A DNA stretch of 64,000 nucleotides from contig NZ_MKTR01000016.1 of the NCBI RefSeq assembly GCF_001898325.1, positions 95,181 through 159,180 of the forward strand, in the 5' to 3' direction. Both the position numbers and the translations under genes were made by a program. The notes below the pieces were generated by a model. That model made no database searches, was not told the origin of the DNA, and worked only from the letters and a program-made list of their open reading frames with translations. Of the stretch, positions 1 to 8,723 are shown piece by piece. Numbering within the stretch: position 1 is the stretch's first letter; each line of letters begins with the position of its first letter. The DNA is from Microbacterium sp. 67-17. Its GTDB lineage: Bacteria; Actinomycetota; Actinomycetes; Actinomycetales; Microbacteriaceae.

Positions 1-2
1 CT

Positions 3-1028
3 GACCGGCTCGGAGACGGGCCGGAGGCCCTGCGAGTGGGCGCAGACCTTCGCGTCGTAACGATCCCCGACGATGTCGCGCCCTCCGCCATTGCGGACAC
101 AGCCCGGGCAGGGGCCGCGATGGGGGGCCGCCAACTGGTTGCGAGCATGCCCTCTACGCGCTCCGATCGTGACCGTGTCCCGATCCTGGCGCTGGAATCC
201 GACAAGCTTTCTCAGGTGATGACGGCGATCCCGGGTGTCATCGATCCGGGCGACTGGTTCGAACGCCTCAGCCGGTTTTCGGATGCTGGACAGATTCCGG
301 CACTGGTGTCGCAAGACGTCGCCGACGACTTGGGGCTCATCGAGGGCGACTCCCTCGCCCTCGATGCCTCCTCACCCTCGCTCACGGCCGACATGGTGAT
401 CGCCGGCGTGGTTCCCGTGATCCCAGGGACCCCGGGCTCGCGCGGCTTCGTCGTAGACCTCGCGCGTCTGGCAGTTGTCTCGGGGAAACCGGTCGAGACC
501 AATCAGCTCTGGCTCGCATCCGACGACCCCGGTGCTTCAGCTGCGCTGGTCGAACGGGACTACCCGCAGGTCGTCGTGCTCACACCCGATCCGGCTGTTG
601 CAGCAGACCGCGTCAGGCAGGGATCCGTCCTTGAGGTATCAGCGATCGGGTCCGTCCTCATCGCCCTGACTCTGCTCGTGTTGCGCGGCGGAGTCAGCGG
701 GGTCGAGGCTCGTGAGGCAGCACTGGTGGCCATTGTGGGAGCTGGCAGGCGTGGTGCGGCCACGGTGGTGGCAGTGCAGAACACGACAGCCCTTGTCGTC
801 GGCTTCGTTGCCGGGACCATCGGGGGAGCGGTGACGGCAGTGGCGACGGTGCCCGCGGCGGTGAGGTGGGCATCCGGTAGCCTTCCCGCTGCCTATCCCG
901 TCGGCATTCAGGTTGATGTCCCCGTCCTCCTCGTACTGTTGGCGGTGCTTCTGGTCGGTGGGCTGACCCTTGCCTGGTGGGTGCGTCTTCCGAGAGCGCT
1001 CGCGCGACTGGTCCGAGAGGACGAGTGA
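3..1028 (+). CDS. ABC transporter permease, FtsX-like (5' truncated by window edge)
   Basis: The reading frame is open to the left edge, so the true start lies outside the window. What remains ends in a cluster of hydrophobic helices: one near the stretch SAIGSVLIALTLLVL and others in the last 100 residues. A large extracytoplasmic stretch lies in front. This is the layout of MacB/FtsX-type permeases. It sits 3 bp upstream of a second, full-length permease and two ATPases, so the four genes form one exporter operon. The substrate cannot be read from the sequence; lipid, peptide or drug export are all possible for this family. Confidence 0.75.
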   Translation, partial: DRLGDGPEALRVGADLRVVTIPDDVAPSAIADTARAGAAMGGRQLVASMPSTRSDRDRVPILALESDKLSQVMTAIPGVIDPGDWFERLSRFSDAGQIPALVSQDVADDLGLIEGDSLALDASSPSLTADMVIAGVVPVIPGTPGSRGFVVDLARLAVVSGKPVETNQLWLASDDPGASAALVERDYPQVVVLTPDPAVAADRVRQGSVLEVSAIGSVLIALTLLVLRGGVSGVEAREAALVAIVGAGRRGAATVVAVQNTTALVVGFVAGTIGGAVTAVATVPAAVRWASGSLPAAYPVGIQVDVPVLLVLLAVLLVGGLTLAWWVRLPRALARLVREDE

Positions 1029-1031
1029 CGG

Positions 1032-3662
1032 ATGCCGTCGGATCGCGTTTCGGTTCTCCGCCTGCTGCGGCGGCGCTTCGGTGTGCCCCGTGGGGCTGCA
1101 ACGGTCATCGTCGTTCTTGCTGCGATGACGGCGCTGCTCATCTCCGCAGCGCCGCGCATGCTGGTTCAGGTCACCAGGGACGAGGTTGCCCACCAGGTGG
1201 GGCAGCTTGCCCCGACAACGCGCGACCTGACTGGGACTGTGTCGGCGGTCGTGCCCGAGGGGGGCCTCGCAGGACTGGAGTCTTCACTATCGAGCGCGCG
1301 AGATCAGTGGCCATCGAGCATTCAGGGCCTCGTCGAAGACGGCGAGGTCGCGGTCTACACCGATCCGCTGCGGGCATCGCCGGAGGTCCTCGGGCCGACC
1401 TCGCCCTTTGCTGACGTTCAACTTATGGCCGAGCCCGATGCCCTCGCGCACCTGCAGATTGCCGAGGGGACGTGGCCGAGGGCGTGGTCGGGTTCCGGGC
1501 CGATCGAGATCGCACTGTCCGCGGGCGCTGCCGCCACCATGGACTGGCCGATCGGAGAGCAGCGCACGATTCCTACCGCGGCCGCGCCGCTCGAGGTGGT
1601 GCTGACGGCGACGGTTCGAGCAACCGATCCAGACGATCCGCGCTGGCTTCATCTGCCTACCGTGCTCACGGCATCCGTCTTCGATGACGGGAACCGGCGT
1701 CCGGTGGCAGGTTCTGCCGCCTGGATCGATCCCGGGACGTGGGAGACGCTCGACCCGCCTGGGACCGTGATCGCGTGGTACCCGGTCGACACCGTTGGTG
1801 CCGCTGACATCGATGTAGCGCAACTGCTTCCGGCGATTCGCGCCATCGTCGCTTCACCGCTGCCGCTGAGCGAGGGGGGCGATCTGCGTGTTTCGCTCGA
1901 TTCCGGCCTGGTGGCCGCGCTCGGCGTTGCCGTCGGACGGACCGAGGCCACACGCGCAATTCTCGCGGTGGCGGCGGTGGGCCCCGTCGTCGTGGCCTTC
2001 TCGCTCGAGGTTCTCGCCGCGGCGCTCATGGTTCGCAGGCGTCGTCAGCAGCTGGCACTGTTGGCTGCACGCGGTGCCGCGCCGTCGCAACTGCGCCGCC
2101 TGCTCGCTCTCGAGGGTGCGCTTCTCGGCGTCCCGGCGAGTGTCATCGCGGCGGCGCTCGGTGTACTCCTCGTTCCCGCGGACGCAGGGTGGGTGCCTGT
2201 CGTGCTCGCTATCCTCGCGGGTGTAGTTCCGGCCGCGGCGCTCGCTCTCGCACTGCCCCGGAATCTCCTGGCCGTCGGTCGGGAAGACCTGGGTCACGGG
2301 CGGCGGACGTTGCCGCTGCTGGCAACGGAGGCTCTCGTGGTCGTGCTCGCCGCGGTAGCCGTGACCGTGTTGCTGGTACGCGGTGCTGGTCCCGGCGCCC
2401 TCGATCCCCTCGCGGTGGCCGCGCCGCTGCTGCTGACGGTAGCGCTCGCGTTGGTCGTCGTACGCCTGCATCCGATCCCCCTCACGTTGGCTTTGCGCCT
2501 GCAACGGCGTCGCCGGGGAGCGACGGGACTCGTGGGTGCCGCGCGCGCCGTGCGGGAGCCGGTTGCCGGCACGGCGGCAGTGCTCGCGATGCTCGTGGCT
2601 GTCGCGATCGCGGTGTTCTCCTCCGTTGTGCTGGCCACTGTCGACCGAGGAGCCGTTGTCGCGGCTCAGCGCACGGTCGGTGCAGACATCCAGATCTCCG
2701 GCCCGTACGTGGATGCCGATCGGCTCGAGGCGATTCGGGGGATCGAGGGAATCGCAGCCGTCGCGGGCCTGCTTCGCGGCGATTATCTGCCGGCCACGGG
2801 ACCGGGCGGCCGCGTCACTGCCGAGGTCATCGCCACTGACGTCACCGCGCTCGCCGCGGTGCAAAACGGGATGGTGGGAGCCTTTCCCGCGGGCGTCGCT
2901 GATGCGGAGGTTCCGATGCAGGTCGTGCCCTCGACAGCGGTGACGGCCGATCTGGGTGGAGCCGTCACCGATGTCTCGGGCGTTTCTGCTGTGGGAGCCA
3001 CATCGATCGCCGAGATCCTTGGCCTCACCGCGTCTTCGGAGTTCGTGGTCGTCGGAGCCGAGGACTACACGACCCTCACCGGCAAGGGCTTCTTTCCCCG
3101 GACGATACTGCTCGACCTCGCGCCCGGGTACGACGCCGCTCCCGTGGTCGATCAGGTCGGCCAGATCCTCGGGGGGACATTCTCGGTGAGTCTGCTGGAT
3201 GCCTCGACCGATGAGATCCGCAGTTCCCCAGCGGTGACGGCTCTGCGGATCGCGTTGCTCAGCGCAGTCGGTATCGCGATTGGGCTCTCGGCTGTCGCCG
3301 TCCTGGTCGTGGCAGGCGTGACTCGCGATGCGAGATCCCGCGTCATCGCGCTGCTACGCACGATGGGGATGGGGCGGCGCGCGACGCGCGGCATCGTGGC
3401 GTGGGAGTTCGTTCCCCTGGGGGTCACCGCGCTCGTGGCTGGCGGAGCTCTCGGCATCCTGCTGCCTCTTCTGATCGTGTTCTCGATCGACCTGCGCCCG
3501 TTCACCGGTGGGGGCGGTCAGCCCTCGCTCTTCATTGATCCCGTCCTGAGCGCTACGCTCGTCGCGATCGTGCTGGCAGCTCTCGCCCTCGCCGTGATCG
3601 GCGGCGTGCTGACTGCCCGTGCGACCTCGACGGCGACAGTGCTGCGAACGGGGGAGGACTGA
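1032..3662 (+). CDS. ABC transporter permease, FtsX-like
   Basis: An 876-residue membrane protein. It has one N-terminal helix (about residues 18-42), a long extracytoplasmic domain (about 45-310), a central group of helices (about 315-500), a second extracytoplasmic domain, and three C-terminal helices with the FtsX permease look, including the loop RSRVIALLRTMGMGRRATRG near the end. Two extracytoplasmic domains and two helix groups are typical of long actinobacterial FtsX-family permeases. The ATG lies 3 bp after the previous stop, and the next gene starts 1 bp after this stop, so it is co-transcribed with both ATPases. Substrate unknown. Confidence 0.8.
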   Translation: MPSDRVSVLRLLRRRFGVPRGAATVIVVLAAMTALLISAAPRMLVQVTRDEVAHQVGQLAPTTRDLTGTVSAVVPEGGLAGLESSLSSARDQWPSSIQGLVEDGEVAVYTDPLRASPEVLGPTSPFADVQLMAEPDALAHLQIAEGTWPRAWSGSGPIEIALSAGAAATMDWPIGEQRTIPTAAAPLEVVLTATVRATDPDDPRWLHLPTVLTASVFDDGNRRPVAGSAAWIDPGTWETLDPPGTVIAWYPVDTVGAADIDVAQLLPAIRAIVASPLPLSEGGDLRVSLDSGLVAALGVAVGRTEATRAILAVAAVGPVVVAFSLEVLAAALMVRRRRQQLALLAARGAAPSQLRRLLALEGALLGVPASVIAAALGVLLVPADAGWVPVVLAILAGVVPAAALALALPRNLLAVGREDLGHGRRTLPLLATEALVVVLAAVAVTVLLVRGAGPGALDPLAVAAPLLLTVALALVVVRLHPIPLTLALRLQRRRRGATGLVGAARAVREPVAGTAAVLAMLVAVAIAVFSSVVLATVDRGAVVAAQRTVGADIQISGPYVDADRLEAIRGIEGIAAVAGLLRGDYLPATGPGGRVTAEVIATDVTALAAVQNGMVGAFPAGVADAEVPMQVVPSTAVTADLGGAVTDVSGVSAVGATSIAEILGLTASSEFVVVGAEDYTTLTGKGFFPRTILLDLAPGYDAAPVVDQVGQILGGTFSVSLLDASTDEIRSSPAVTALRIALLSAVGIAIGLSAVAVLVVAGVTRDARSRVIALLRTMGMGRRATRGIVAWEFVPLGVTALVAGGALGILLPLLIVFSIDLRPFTGGGGQPSLFIDPVLSATLVAIVLAALALAVIGGVLTARATSTATVLRTGED

Positions 3663-3663
3663 G

Positions 3664-4602
3664 ATGACACCAGCACCCTCGGCTGAAGCCGACATCCGCT
3701 GCGAAGGACTCGTACGGATCTTCACCGTCGCCGACATCGAGGTCCAGGCCCTCCAGGGACTTGACCTGTTCGTCGGTCGCGGGGAACTTGTTGCACTCGT
3801 CGGAGCCTCGGGTTCAGGCAAGTCGACGCTGCTGGCGATTCTGTCGGGGTTGGATACCCCCACGGCGGGGAAGGCTGTGGTCGCCGGTCGTGACCTGCCG
3901 TCGCTGACCACACGCGATCGCGTGGAATACCGGCGCGATGTGGTGGGCTTCGTCTGGCAACAGACAGCGCGGAACCTGCTGCCCTACCTCTCTGCGCTCG
4001 AGAACGTCGAGCTGGCCGCCGCTATCGGGAGCAAGCCCCGTGCGAAGGAGCGGGCGCTTCGGATGCTGGACCTCGTCGGGGCTGCCCACCTGGCAGACAG
4101 GCACCCGGCAGAGCTTTCCGGTGGGCAGCAGCAGCGCGTCGCGATCGCGGTAGCACTGGTCAATGAGCCTCGGGTACTGCTGGCCGATGAGCCGACCGGC
4201 GACCTCGATGAGGGGGCATCGGCGGAGGTTCTTCGTACCTTCGAGCAGGTCAACGCTGAACTGGGAACCACCGCCCTGATCGTGACGCACGACCCCGCGG
4301 TCTCGGAGCATGTCCAGCGCACGGTACAGATCCGTGACGGCCGCACCTCGACGGAGGTGCTGCGCTGGACGCATACCGATGATGAAGGACGCGAACACGC
4401 GATGGCGGAAGAGTTCGTCGTGCTTGACCGGGTCGGCCGGATGCAACTACCGGCGGACTACCTGACGAACCTGGGTCTGCGAGACCGCGTGCGTCTGCAG
4501 CTTCAGGCCGACCATATAGCTGTCCGGCCAGGCCACGAGGGCTCTGCGGTACCGGACTCGGCCGGAGCAGCGACGGGACGAGACGAGGCTGCAGATGAGT
4601 GA
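3664..4602 (+). CDS. ABC transporter ATP-binding protein (MacB/LolD type)
   Basis: A 312-residue ATPase of the exporter operon. Visible motifs are Walker [10 protein letters not shown], the signature LSGGQQQR and Walker [15 protein letters not shown], followed by the switch histidine in IVTHD. Start chosen at the ATG 2 bp after the permease stop; an upstream in-frame start would lie inside the permease gene. The protein carries about 80 residues beyond the usual LolD-type domain. The last bases overlap the next ATPase gene by 8 bp, indicating translational coupling. Confidence 0.88.
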   Translation: MTPAPSAEADIRCEGLVRIFTVADIEVQALQGLDLFVGRGELVALVGASGSGKSTLLAILSGLDTPTAGKAVVAGRDLPSLTTRDRVEYRRDVVGFVWQQTARNLLPYLSALENVELAAAIGSKPRAKERALRMLDLVGAAHLADRHPAELSGGQQQRVAIAVALVNEPRVLLADEPTGDLDEGASAEVLRTFEQVNAELGTTALIVTHDPAVSEHVQRTVQIRDGRTSTEVLRWTHTDDEGREHAMAEEFVVLDRVGRMQLPADYLTNLGLRDRVRLQLQADHIAVRPGHEGSAVPDSAGAATGRDEAADE

Positions 4603-5317
4603 GCGTTCGGTGGAGCCGGTGGTCACGGCATCCGACATCTCGGTGACCCACCTCACACCGGCTGGCGAGGTGCATGCCCTCGTGCGCGCCTCCCTGGAGC
4701 TGTACCCGGGGGAGCTTGTCGTGCTCATCGGACCCTCGGGGGCAGGAAAGACGACCCTCTTGCACGTCCTCGGTGGTATCGAGGCGGCATCGAGCGGGTC
4801 AGTTCGCGTCGGACAGACGGTGGTAACGGATGCCCCGGAGCGCGACCTCGACAGGGTGAGGCGCGACGATATCGCGTTCATCTTCCAGTCCTTCGGGCTG
4901 CTCGATGCGCTCACCGCCGCCGAGAACGTCGAGATTCCGCTTCGGATCGTCCGGGCTGAACCGGGCGCGCGCGATGAGCGCGTCAGCGCACTCCTGGAGC
5001 GGGTCGGTCTGGCTGGCCACGCCGGGCAGCGTCCGGCAGAACTCTCTGGTGGGCAGCGTCAGCGCGTCGCGATCGCGCGGGCCCTGGCGGCATCGCCGCG
5101 GGTGCTGCTCGCCGACGAGCCGACAGGCCAACTCGACTCACACACTGCAGAGGCGATGATCGACCTGATCGCCTCGGTCGCGCATGACGACGGCGTCGCT
5201 GTGCTGCTCTCCACCCATGATCCATCGATCGTGGCGCGCGCGGATCGGGTACTCGAGATCCACGACGGGGTGCTCACGGAGCGAAGCTTGCTCGCGCCGG
5301 CCTCGGCATCCGAATGA
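4595..5317 (+). CDS. ABC transporter ATP-binding protein (MacB/LolD type)
   Basis: A 240-residue second ATPase, normal length for the LolD/MacB family. Walker A is GPSGAGKTT, the signature LSGGQRQR, Walker [14 protein letters not shown] and the switch histidine is in LSTHD. It overlaps the preceding ATPase by 8 bp. Two different ATPases and two different permeases suggest a heteromeric complex, or two half-systems in one operon. It is the last gene of the operon; the next gene has its own leader. Confidence 0.88.
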   Translation: MSERSVEPVVTASDISVTHLTPAGEVHALVRASLELYPGELVVLIGPSGAGKTTLLHVLGGIEAASSGSVRVGQTVVTDAPERDLDRVRRDDIAFIFQSFGLLDALTAAENVEIPLRIVRAEPGARDERVSALLERVGLAGHAGQRPAELSGGQRQRVAIARALAASPRVLLADEPTGQLDSHTAEAMIDLIASVAHDDGVAVLLSTHDPSIVARADRVLEIHDGVLTERSLLAPASASE

Positions 5318-5347
5318 TCAGCGCCTCTCAGATCCTGGGTTGTCGGA

Positions 5348-5353
5348 TAGCCT
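5348..5353 (+). promoter_or_regulatory. candidate -10 of the DMT transporter gene
   Basis: TAGCCT lies 38 bp before the ATG at 5392. No clear -35 can be read. It fits the TANNNT -10 form seen elsewhere in the window. Confidence 0.3.
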
Positions 5354-5391
5354 GAGCGCCAGGTGACACGACGAGGCACCGGGGGACCCGC

Positions 5392-6291
5392 ATGCAGTTG
5401 AGTTCGTTTCCGATCATCGGCATCGCGCTTGCCGTGCTGTCGGCGGCGCTGCTCACTGTCGGAAACCACCTCCAATCGGTCGGGGTCGAACGGGCCAGCG
5501 GTGGGGGCTCACGGCGCCTCGGTGTCGCGGGTTTCTGGGCCCTCGCGAGGACGCCCGTTTGGCTCCTCGGGTCTGTGTTGTTCGGGCTGGCCATTCTCGC
5601 GCAACTGGCTGCTCTCGCTTTCGCCCCGCTTATCGTCGTCCAGCCGGTGGGAGTGATCGCGCTCGTTTTCGCTTCTGCGCTCACCGCGGTCGTCACGCGC
5701 CGCCCGCCTCGCCGCCCCGAAATCGTGGCGATCGCGGTCGCCGTGGTGAGCCTTGCCGCGTTCGTCGGAGTGGCCGCGGCTGTGAGCGTGCAGACAGCGA
5801 TCACCGATCGCGAGCTCATCCTGATCCTCATCATTCTGCTCGTTGTTCTTGCCGCGACCTTCGCGACTCTTGCGCTGATGCGGCGCCGCGGCATCCCGCC
5901 CGTTGCCTATGTCGTGCTCGGCGGGCTGTTCGCGGGATTCGTCGCAACCCTCGGCAAGACCGTCATCCTCCGTGTCCAGACCGCGTGGGCGTCGCAGGAC
6001 TTCGGGATCGACGACACAAACCTGCTGACGATCGCGTGCCTGATCGGGATCGCTGTGGCCGGCGCGCTGTCGATCTACTTCGTGCAGACAGCCCACACCG
6101 TGAGCAACCCGCAGACAGTTGTCGCGGGGCTCACGATCGTCGACCCCTTCGTTGCAGTCATCCTCGGAATCACGGTGCTCGGCGAAGCAGCCGGCGCGCC
6201 GCTGTGGAGCTTTGGCGTGTTTGCGGTTGCCGGCGCCGGTGCCATGTGGGCGGTCTGGCGACTGGCCTCGATCACCCGGCCGTCGCGATGA
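5392..6291 (+). CDS. DMT-superfamily (EamA-like) membrane transporter
   Basis: A 299-residue, very hydrophobic protein with about nine to ten membrane helices and short loops. It starts with a helix (IIGIALAVLSAALLTVG) followed by NHLQSVGVER, the pattern of actinobacterial DMT-family proteins. The internal two-halves arrangement suggests an EamA-type duplicated fold. The ATG is preceded by a purine-rich GGGGGA. Monocistronic by spacing. Substrate unknown; family members export metabolites or drugs. Confidence 0.7.
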   Translation: MQLSSFPIIGIALAVLSAALLTVGNHLQSVGVERASGGGSRRLGVAGFWALARTPVWLLGSVLFGLAILAQLAALAFAPLIVVQPVGVIALVFASALTAVVTRRPPRRPEIVAIAVAVVSLAAFVGVAAAVSVQTAITDRELILILIILLVVLAATFATLALMRRRGIPPVAYVVLGGLFAGFVATLGKTVILRVQTAWASQDFGIDDTNLLTIACLIGIAVAGALSIYFVQTAHTVSNPQTVVAGLTIVDPFVAVILGITVLGEAAGAPLWSFGVFAVAGAGAMWAVWRLASITRPSR

Positions 6292-6352
6292 TCAGTTCCC
6301 GTGTCGCGGGCTGACTAGCGACCGGGCGAGCCGGCTCGGCGAGAATATCCCC

Positions 6353-6769
6353 ATGCCCGCATACGAGTTCTCTGCCGACCCACGCCGCGTCGATCGGGTC
6401 ACGGTTCATCGCTGGCTGAGTGAATTGTCGTACTGGGCACGCGGGCGCTCGCGCGAGCAGCAGGACGCCGCGATCGAGGGCTCCCGCAACTACGGCGTCT
6501 ACGACCGCGATACCGGTGAGCAGGTGGGCTACGCGCGAATCGTGACCGATGGCGCGACCTTCGCCTCGCTCTGCGATGTCTTCGTCTCACCCGACGCTCG
6601 AGGTCAGGGCATCGGCAAGGCGCTCATGGCCGGGATCGTCGCAGATGTCCAGCCGCTCGGCGTCCGCCGTGTCATGCTCGCCACCGCTGACGCGCACGGA
6701 CTGTATGCGCAATTCGGATTCGAAGGCCTGCGTGCGGCCGAGAAGTACATGGTTCTCGGCGCCCACTGA
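6353..6769 (+). CDS. GNAT family N-acetyltransferase
   Basis: A 138-residue protein of usual single-GNAT length. The acetyl-CoA binding motif A is clear: VSPDARGQGIGKALM, matching Q/RxxGxG/A, followed by the C-terminal YAQFGFEG segment typical of GNAT folds. Start chosen at the ATG giving MPAYEFSADP; longer versions would run into the preceding transporter gene. Likely transfers an acetyl group from acetyl-CoA to an amine of unknown identity in the cytoplasm. Confidence 0.85.
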   Translation: MPAYEFSADPRRVDRVTVHRWLSELSYWARGRSREQQDAAIEGSRNYGVYDRDTGEQVGYARIVTDGATFASLCDVFVSPDARGQGIGKALMAGIVADVQPLGVRRVMLATADAHGLYAQFGFEGLRAAEKYMVLGAH

Positions 6770-6800
6770 TACGTCGGGCGCGTGTGTCGGTGCCGGGCGG

Positions 6801-6806
6801 TACGCT
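6801..6806 (+). promoter_or_regulatory. candidate -10 for leaderless gene at 6813
   Basis: TACGCT stands exactly 6 bp before the ATG, so transcription would begin at or next to the start codon. No Shine-Dalgarno sequence is present. Confidence 0.5.
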
Positions 6807-6812
6807 CGCGGC

Positions 6813-7901
6813 ATGCATCGGCTCACTCGGGACGAAGCGCGCCGGATCGCCGTGCGCGCGCAGTTGTTGGATGCCGATCGTCCCGGCGATGTCGTCGAGG
6901 TCGCCGAACAACTCGGCAGCATCAAGATCGATCCGACGGCGACGATCGCGCCCGCCGAGCAGACCGCCTTCTGGAGTCGCATCGGATGGGGATATGAGCC
7001 GGGTCAGCTGAAGAAGGCCGTCGAAGACGATCGCCTGCTGTTCGAACTCGACGGGCGATTCTTCGCGTCCAGCCTGATGCCCTACATGGTGCCCCTGATG
7101 CGTGCCCGGCAGTTGCGTGCCGCTTCCCGCGAGTACCTGGAGGCAAACGCTGCCTTTCGCAATGATGTCCTGGCTCGGCTGCGCGCCGAGGGGCCGCTGC
7201 TGGCATCCGAGATTCCCGATACCAGCGTCGTGCAGCGCAGCAACGAGAGCGGCTGGTACGGATCGAATCAGGTGCCACGGATGCTCGAGCTGCTCTCGGT
7301 CATCGGCGAGGTGGCCGTGGTCCGACGCGAGAACCGCCAGCGCGTGTGGGACCTTGCCGAGCGGCTCTATGGTCCCGATGACGGGGCCATCACGGCCGAG
7401 GAAGCCGAAGAGCGGATGCAGCAGCGGCGCCTTCAGGCTGCGGGGATCGCGCGCCAGAAGTCGCCCTGGAGTGATGTCGGCATGGCGGGGGAGCCGGCGG
7501 AGATCGAGGGGAGCGCGTGGAAATGGCGCGTCGACCCCGAGGCGATCGCCGCCCACGATGACGACCCCGGTGGTCGGGTCGCGATCCTCAACCCGTACGA
7601 CCGGATGCTCTTCGACAGGCCTCGCCTGGCTGAGCTGTTCGACTTCGACTTCGTCCTCGAGCAGTTCAAGCCCAAAGCGCAGCGCGTGTACGGCTACTTC
7701 GTGCATCCGATTCTCATCGGCGACCGTTTCTCGGCTCTCCTGGATGCTGAACTCGACAAGAAGAAAGAGAACCTCGTCGTCTCGGCGGTGCACGAACTCA
7801 TCCCGTTCGATGACGAGGAGCGCGAGATGGTGGATGCCGAAATCCGCGACCTCGGGGAGTGGCTGGGCGTCCCGGTGGTGTTCGCCTCGGGACGCCGGTA
7901 G
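6813..7901 (+). CDS. winged helix DNA-binding protein, AlkZ/YcaQ-like (HTH_42)
   Basis: A 362-residue protein resembling the AlkZ/YcaQ (HTH_42, formerly DUF1006) family. The N-terminus has the characteristic [17 protein letters not shown] and the following segment on [16 protein letters not shown]. Family members are DNA glycosylases that unhook interstrand crosslinks or remove alkylated bases. Whether this paralogue has glycosylase activity cannot be judged, because the catalytic motif was not identified with certainty. Start chosen at the ATG 6 bp after a -10-like TACGCT; no ribosome-binding site, consistent with a leaderless transcript. Confidence 0.75.
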   Translation: MHRLTRDEARRIAVRAQLLDADRPGDVVEVAEQLGSIKIDPTATIAPAEQTAFWSRIGWGYEPGQLKKAVEDDRLLFELDGRFFASSLMPYMVPLMRARQLRAASREYLEANAAFRNDVLARLRAEGPLLASEIPDTSVVQRSNESGWYGSNQVPRMLELLSVIGEVAVVRRENRQRVWDLAERLYGPDDGAITAEEAEERMQQRRLQAAGIARQKSPWSDVGMAGEPAEIEGSAWKWRVDPEAIAAHDDDPGGRVAILNPYDRMLFDRPRLAELFDFDFVLEQFKPKAQRVYGYFVHPILIGDRFSALLDAELDKKKENLVVSAVHELIPFDDEEREMVDAEIRDLGEWLGVPVVFASGRR

Positions 7902-7911
7902 GCCCAGCGCG

Positions 7912-7917
7912 TACCCT
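7912..7917 (+). promoter_or_regulatory. candidate -10 for leaderless gene at 7924
   Basis: TACCCT lies 6 bp before the ATG of the DUF2200 gene, 10 bp after the stop of the preceding gene. Confidence 0.4.
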
Positions 7918-7923
7918 CGGACC

Positions 7924-8271
7924 ATGGCGCACCGGATCTTCACGACGAGCTTCGCTTCCGTCTACCCGCTCTACGTCGCGAAGGCCGAGCGCAAGGGTCG
8001 CACGAAGGATGAAGTCGACGAGATCATCCGGTGGCTGACAGGCTTCGACGACGAGGCTCTGGCGCGACACCTCGACGAGCAGACGACGTTCGAGGAGTTC
8101 TTCGAGGATGCCGATCTCAATCCGCGTGTCTCGGCGATCACGGGCGTCGTGTGCGGCGTGCGTGTGGAAGAGATCGAGGATCCGCTGATGCAGAAGATCC
8201 GCTACCTCGACAAGCTGATCGACGAACTGGCCAAGGGCAAGGCGATGCCGAAGATCCTCCGGCAGGCGTGA
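7924..8271 (+). CDS. DUF2200 family protein
   Basis: A 115-residue soluble protein recognised as DUF2200 by [20 protein letters not shown] at the start and by the GFDDEAL and [18 protein letters not shown] segments. Normal length for the family. Function not known. The ATG is preceded by a TACCCT 6 bp upstream, so the gene may be transcribed on its own as a leaderless message. Its stop overlaps the start of a truncated VOC gene. Confidence 0.85.
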   Translation: MAHRIFTTSFASVYPLYVAKAERKGRTKDEVDEIIRWLTGFDDEALARHLDEQTTFEEFFEDADLNPRVSAITGVVCGVRVEEIEDPLMQKIRYLDKLIDELAKGKAMPKILRQA

Positions 8272-8397
8272 CGTTGCCGCTCGTCAATCATCTGGGTATC
8301 TCGGTCGCCGACGTCGCGGCGACTGCTGACCGATTCGAGCCGGTGCTCACCGAGCTCGGCTACGTTTGCACGGATGCCGGGTCCACAGTGTTCTGGA
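8268..8397 (+). pseudogene. 5' fragment of a VOC/glyoxalase-family gene
   Basis: The first 43 residues, from a GTG overlapping the DUF2200 stop, read as the first beta-alpha unit of a VOC protein (PLVNHLGISVADVAATADRF, then LTELGYVCTDAGSTVFW). Homology stops abruptly near base 8397. The frame runs 15 further codons of unrelated sequence to a stop at 8444. A VOC protein is normally at least 110 residues, so most of the gene is missing. See the junction with the PLDc_N fragment that follows. Confidence 0.65.
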
Positions 8398-8398
8398 C

Positions 8399-8545
8399 GA
8401 GGCTTGCCCGCTCCGCCCGACAGCTCACCGGAGGCTGGCGTTGATCTGGACGCTTCTGATCCTCTTCGTTCCGGTCGTCGGCCCGGCGCTCTGGCTGACG
8501 GCAGGGCGCCGGATGACTCTCGAAACGAGCCACGATCGGCCGTAG
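8399..8545 (+). pseudogene. 3' fragment of a PLDc_N-type membrane protein gene
   Basis: In the reading frame beginning at 8399 the translation ends with a hydrophobic helix, LALIWTLLILFVPVVGPALW, then LTAGRRMTLETSHDRP and a stop. The IW-ILFVPxxGPxLW pattern is the hallmark of the short PLDc_N (phospholipase D N-terminal-like) membrane proteins common in Actinobacteria. No start codon or first helix is present. The fragment directly abuts the truncated VOC gene, so a deletion probably fused the two. Confidence 0.6.
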
Positions 8546-8578
8546 CGGAGCTCGGTACCTTCGGGTCGGGGCCTCCGC

Positions 8579-8635
8579 TCAGTCGCGCCTTGACGCTGGT
8601 CGCAAAGCGCGAAAGTCGCGCGAAGGCGCGACTGA
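8579..8635. repeat. 13-bp perfect inverted repeat
   Basis: TCAGTCGCGCCTT at 8579-8591 is mirrored by AAGGCGCGACTGA at 8623-8635, separated by 31 bp. It lies 34 bp after the stop of the PLDc_N fragment. It could be that gene's terminator or the end of a lost element. A second smaller stem, CACCTC/GAGGTG, follows at about 8650-8680. Confidence 0.6.
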
Positions 8636-8711
8636 AGGGGAGTGTCGGGACACCTCGCGATTCGAGCGTTCTGAGGTGCACCTAGCCAGGATGAATGTCG
8701 GAGGTATGTTC

Positions 8712-8717
8712 TAATGT
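8712..8717 (+). promoter_or_regulatory. candidate -10 for leaderless DUF222-HNH gene
   Basis: TAATGT lies 6 bp before the ATG at 8724. It overlaps TATGTTCTA, half of a LexA-like site; the other half is degenerate, so SOS control is only a possibility. Confidence 0.4.
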
Positions 8718-8723
8718 CGAGGC

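Noticed and set aside
8698-8713. LexA (SOS) box upstream of the DUF222-HNH gene
   Set aside because: Only one half (GTTCTA) resembles the actinobacterial site; the other half is too degenerate to call as a feature.
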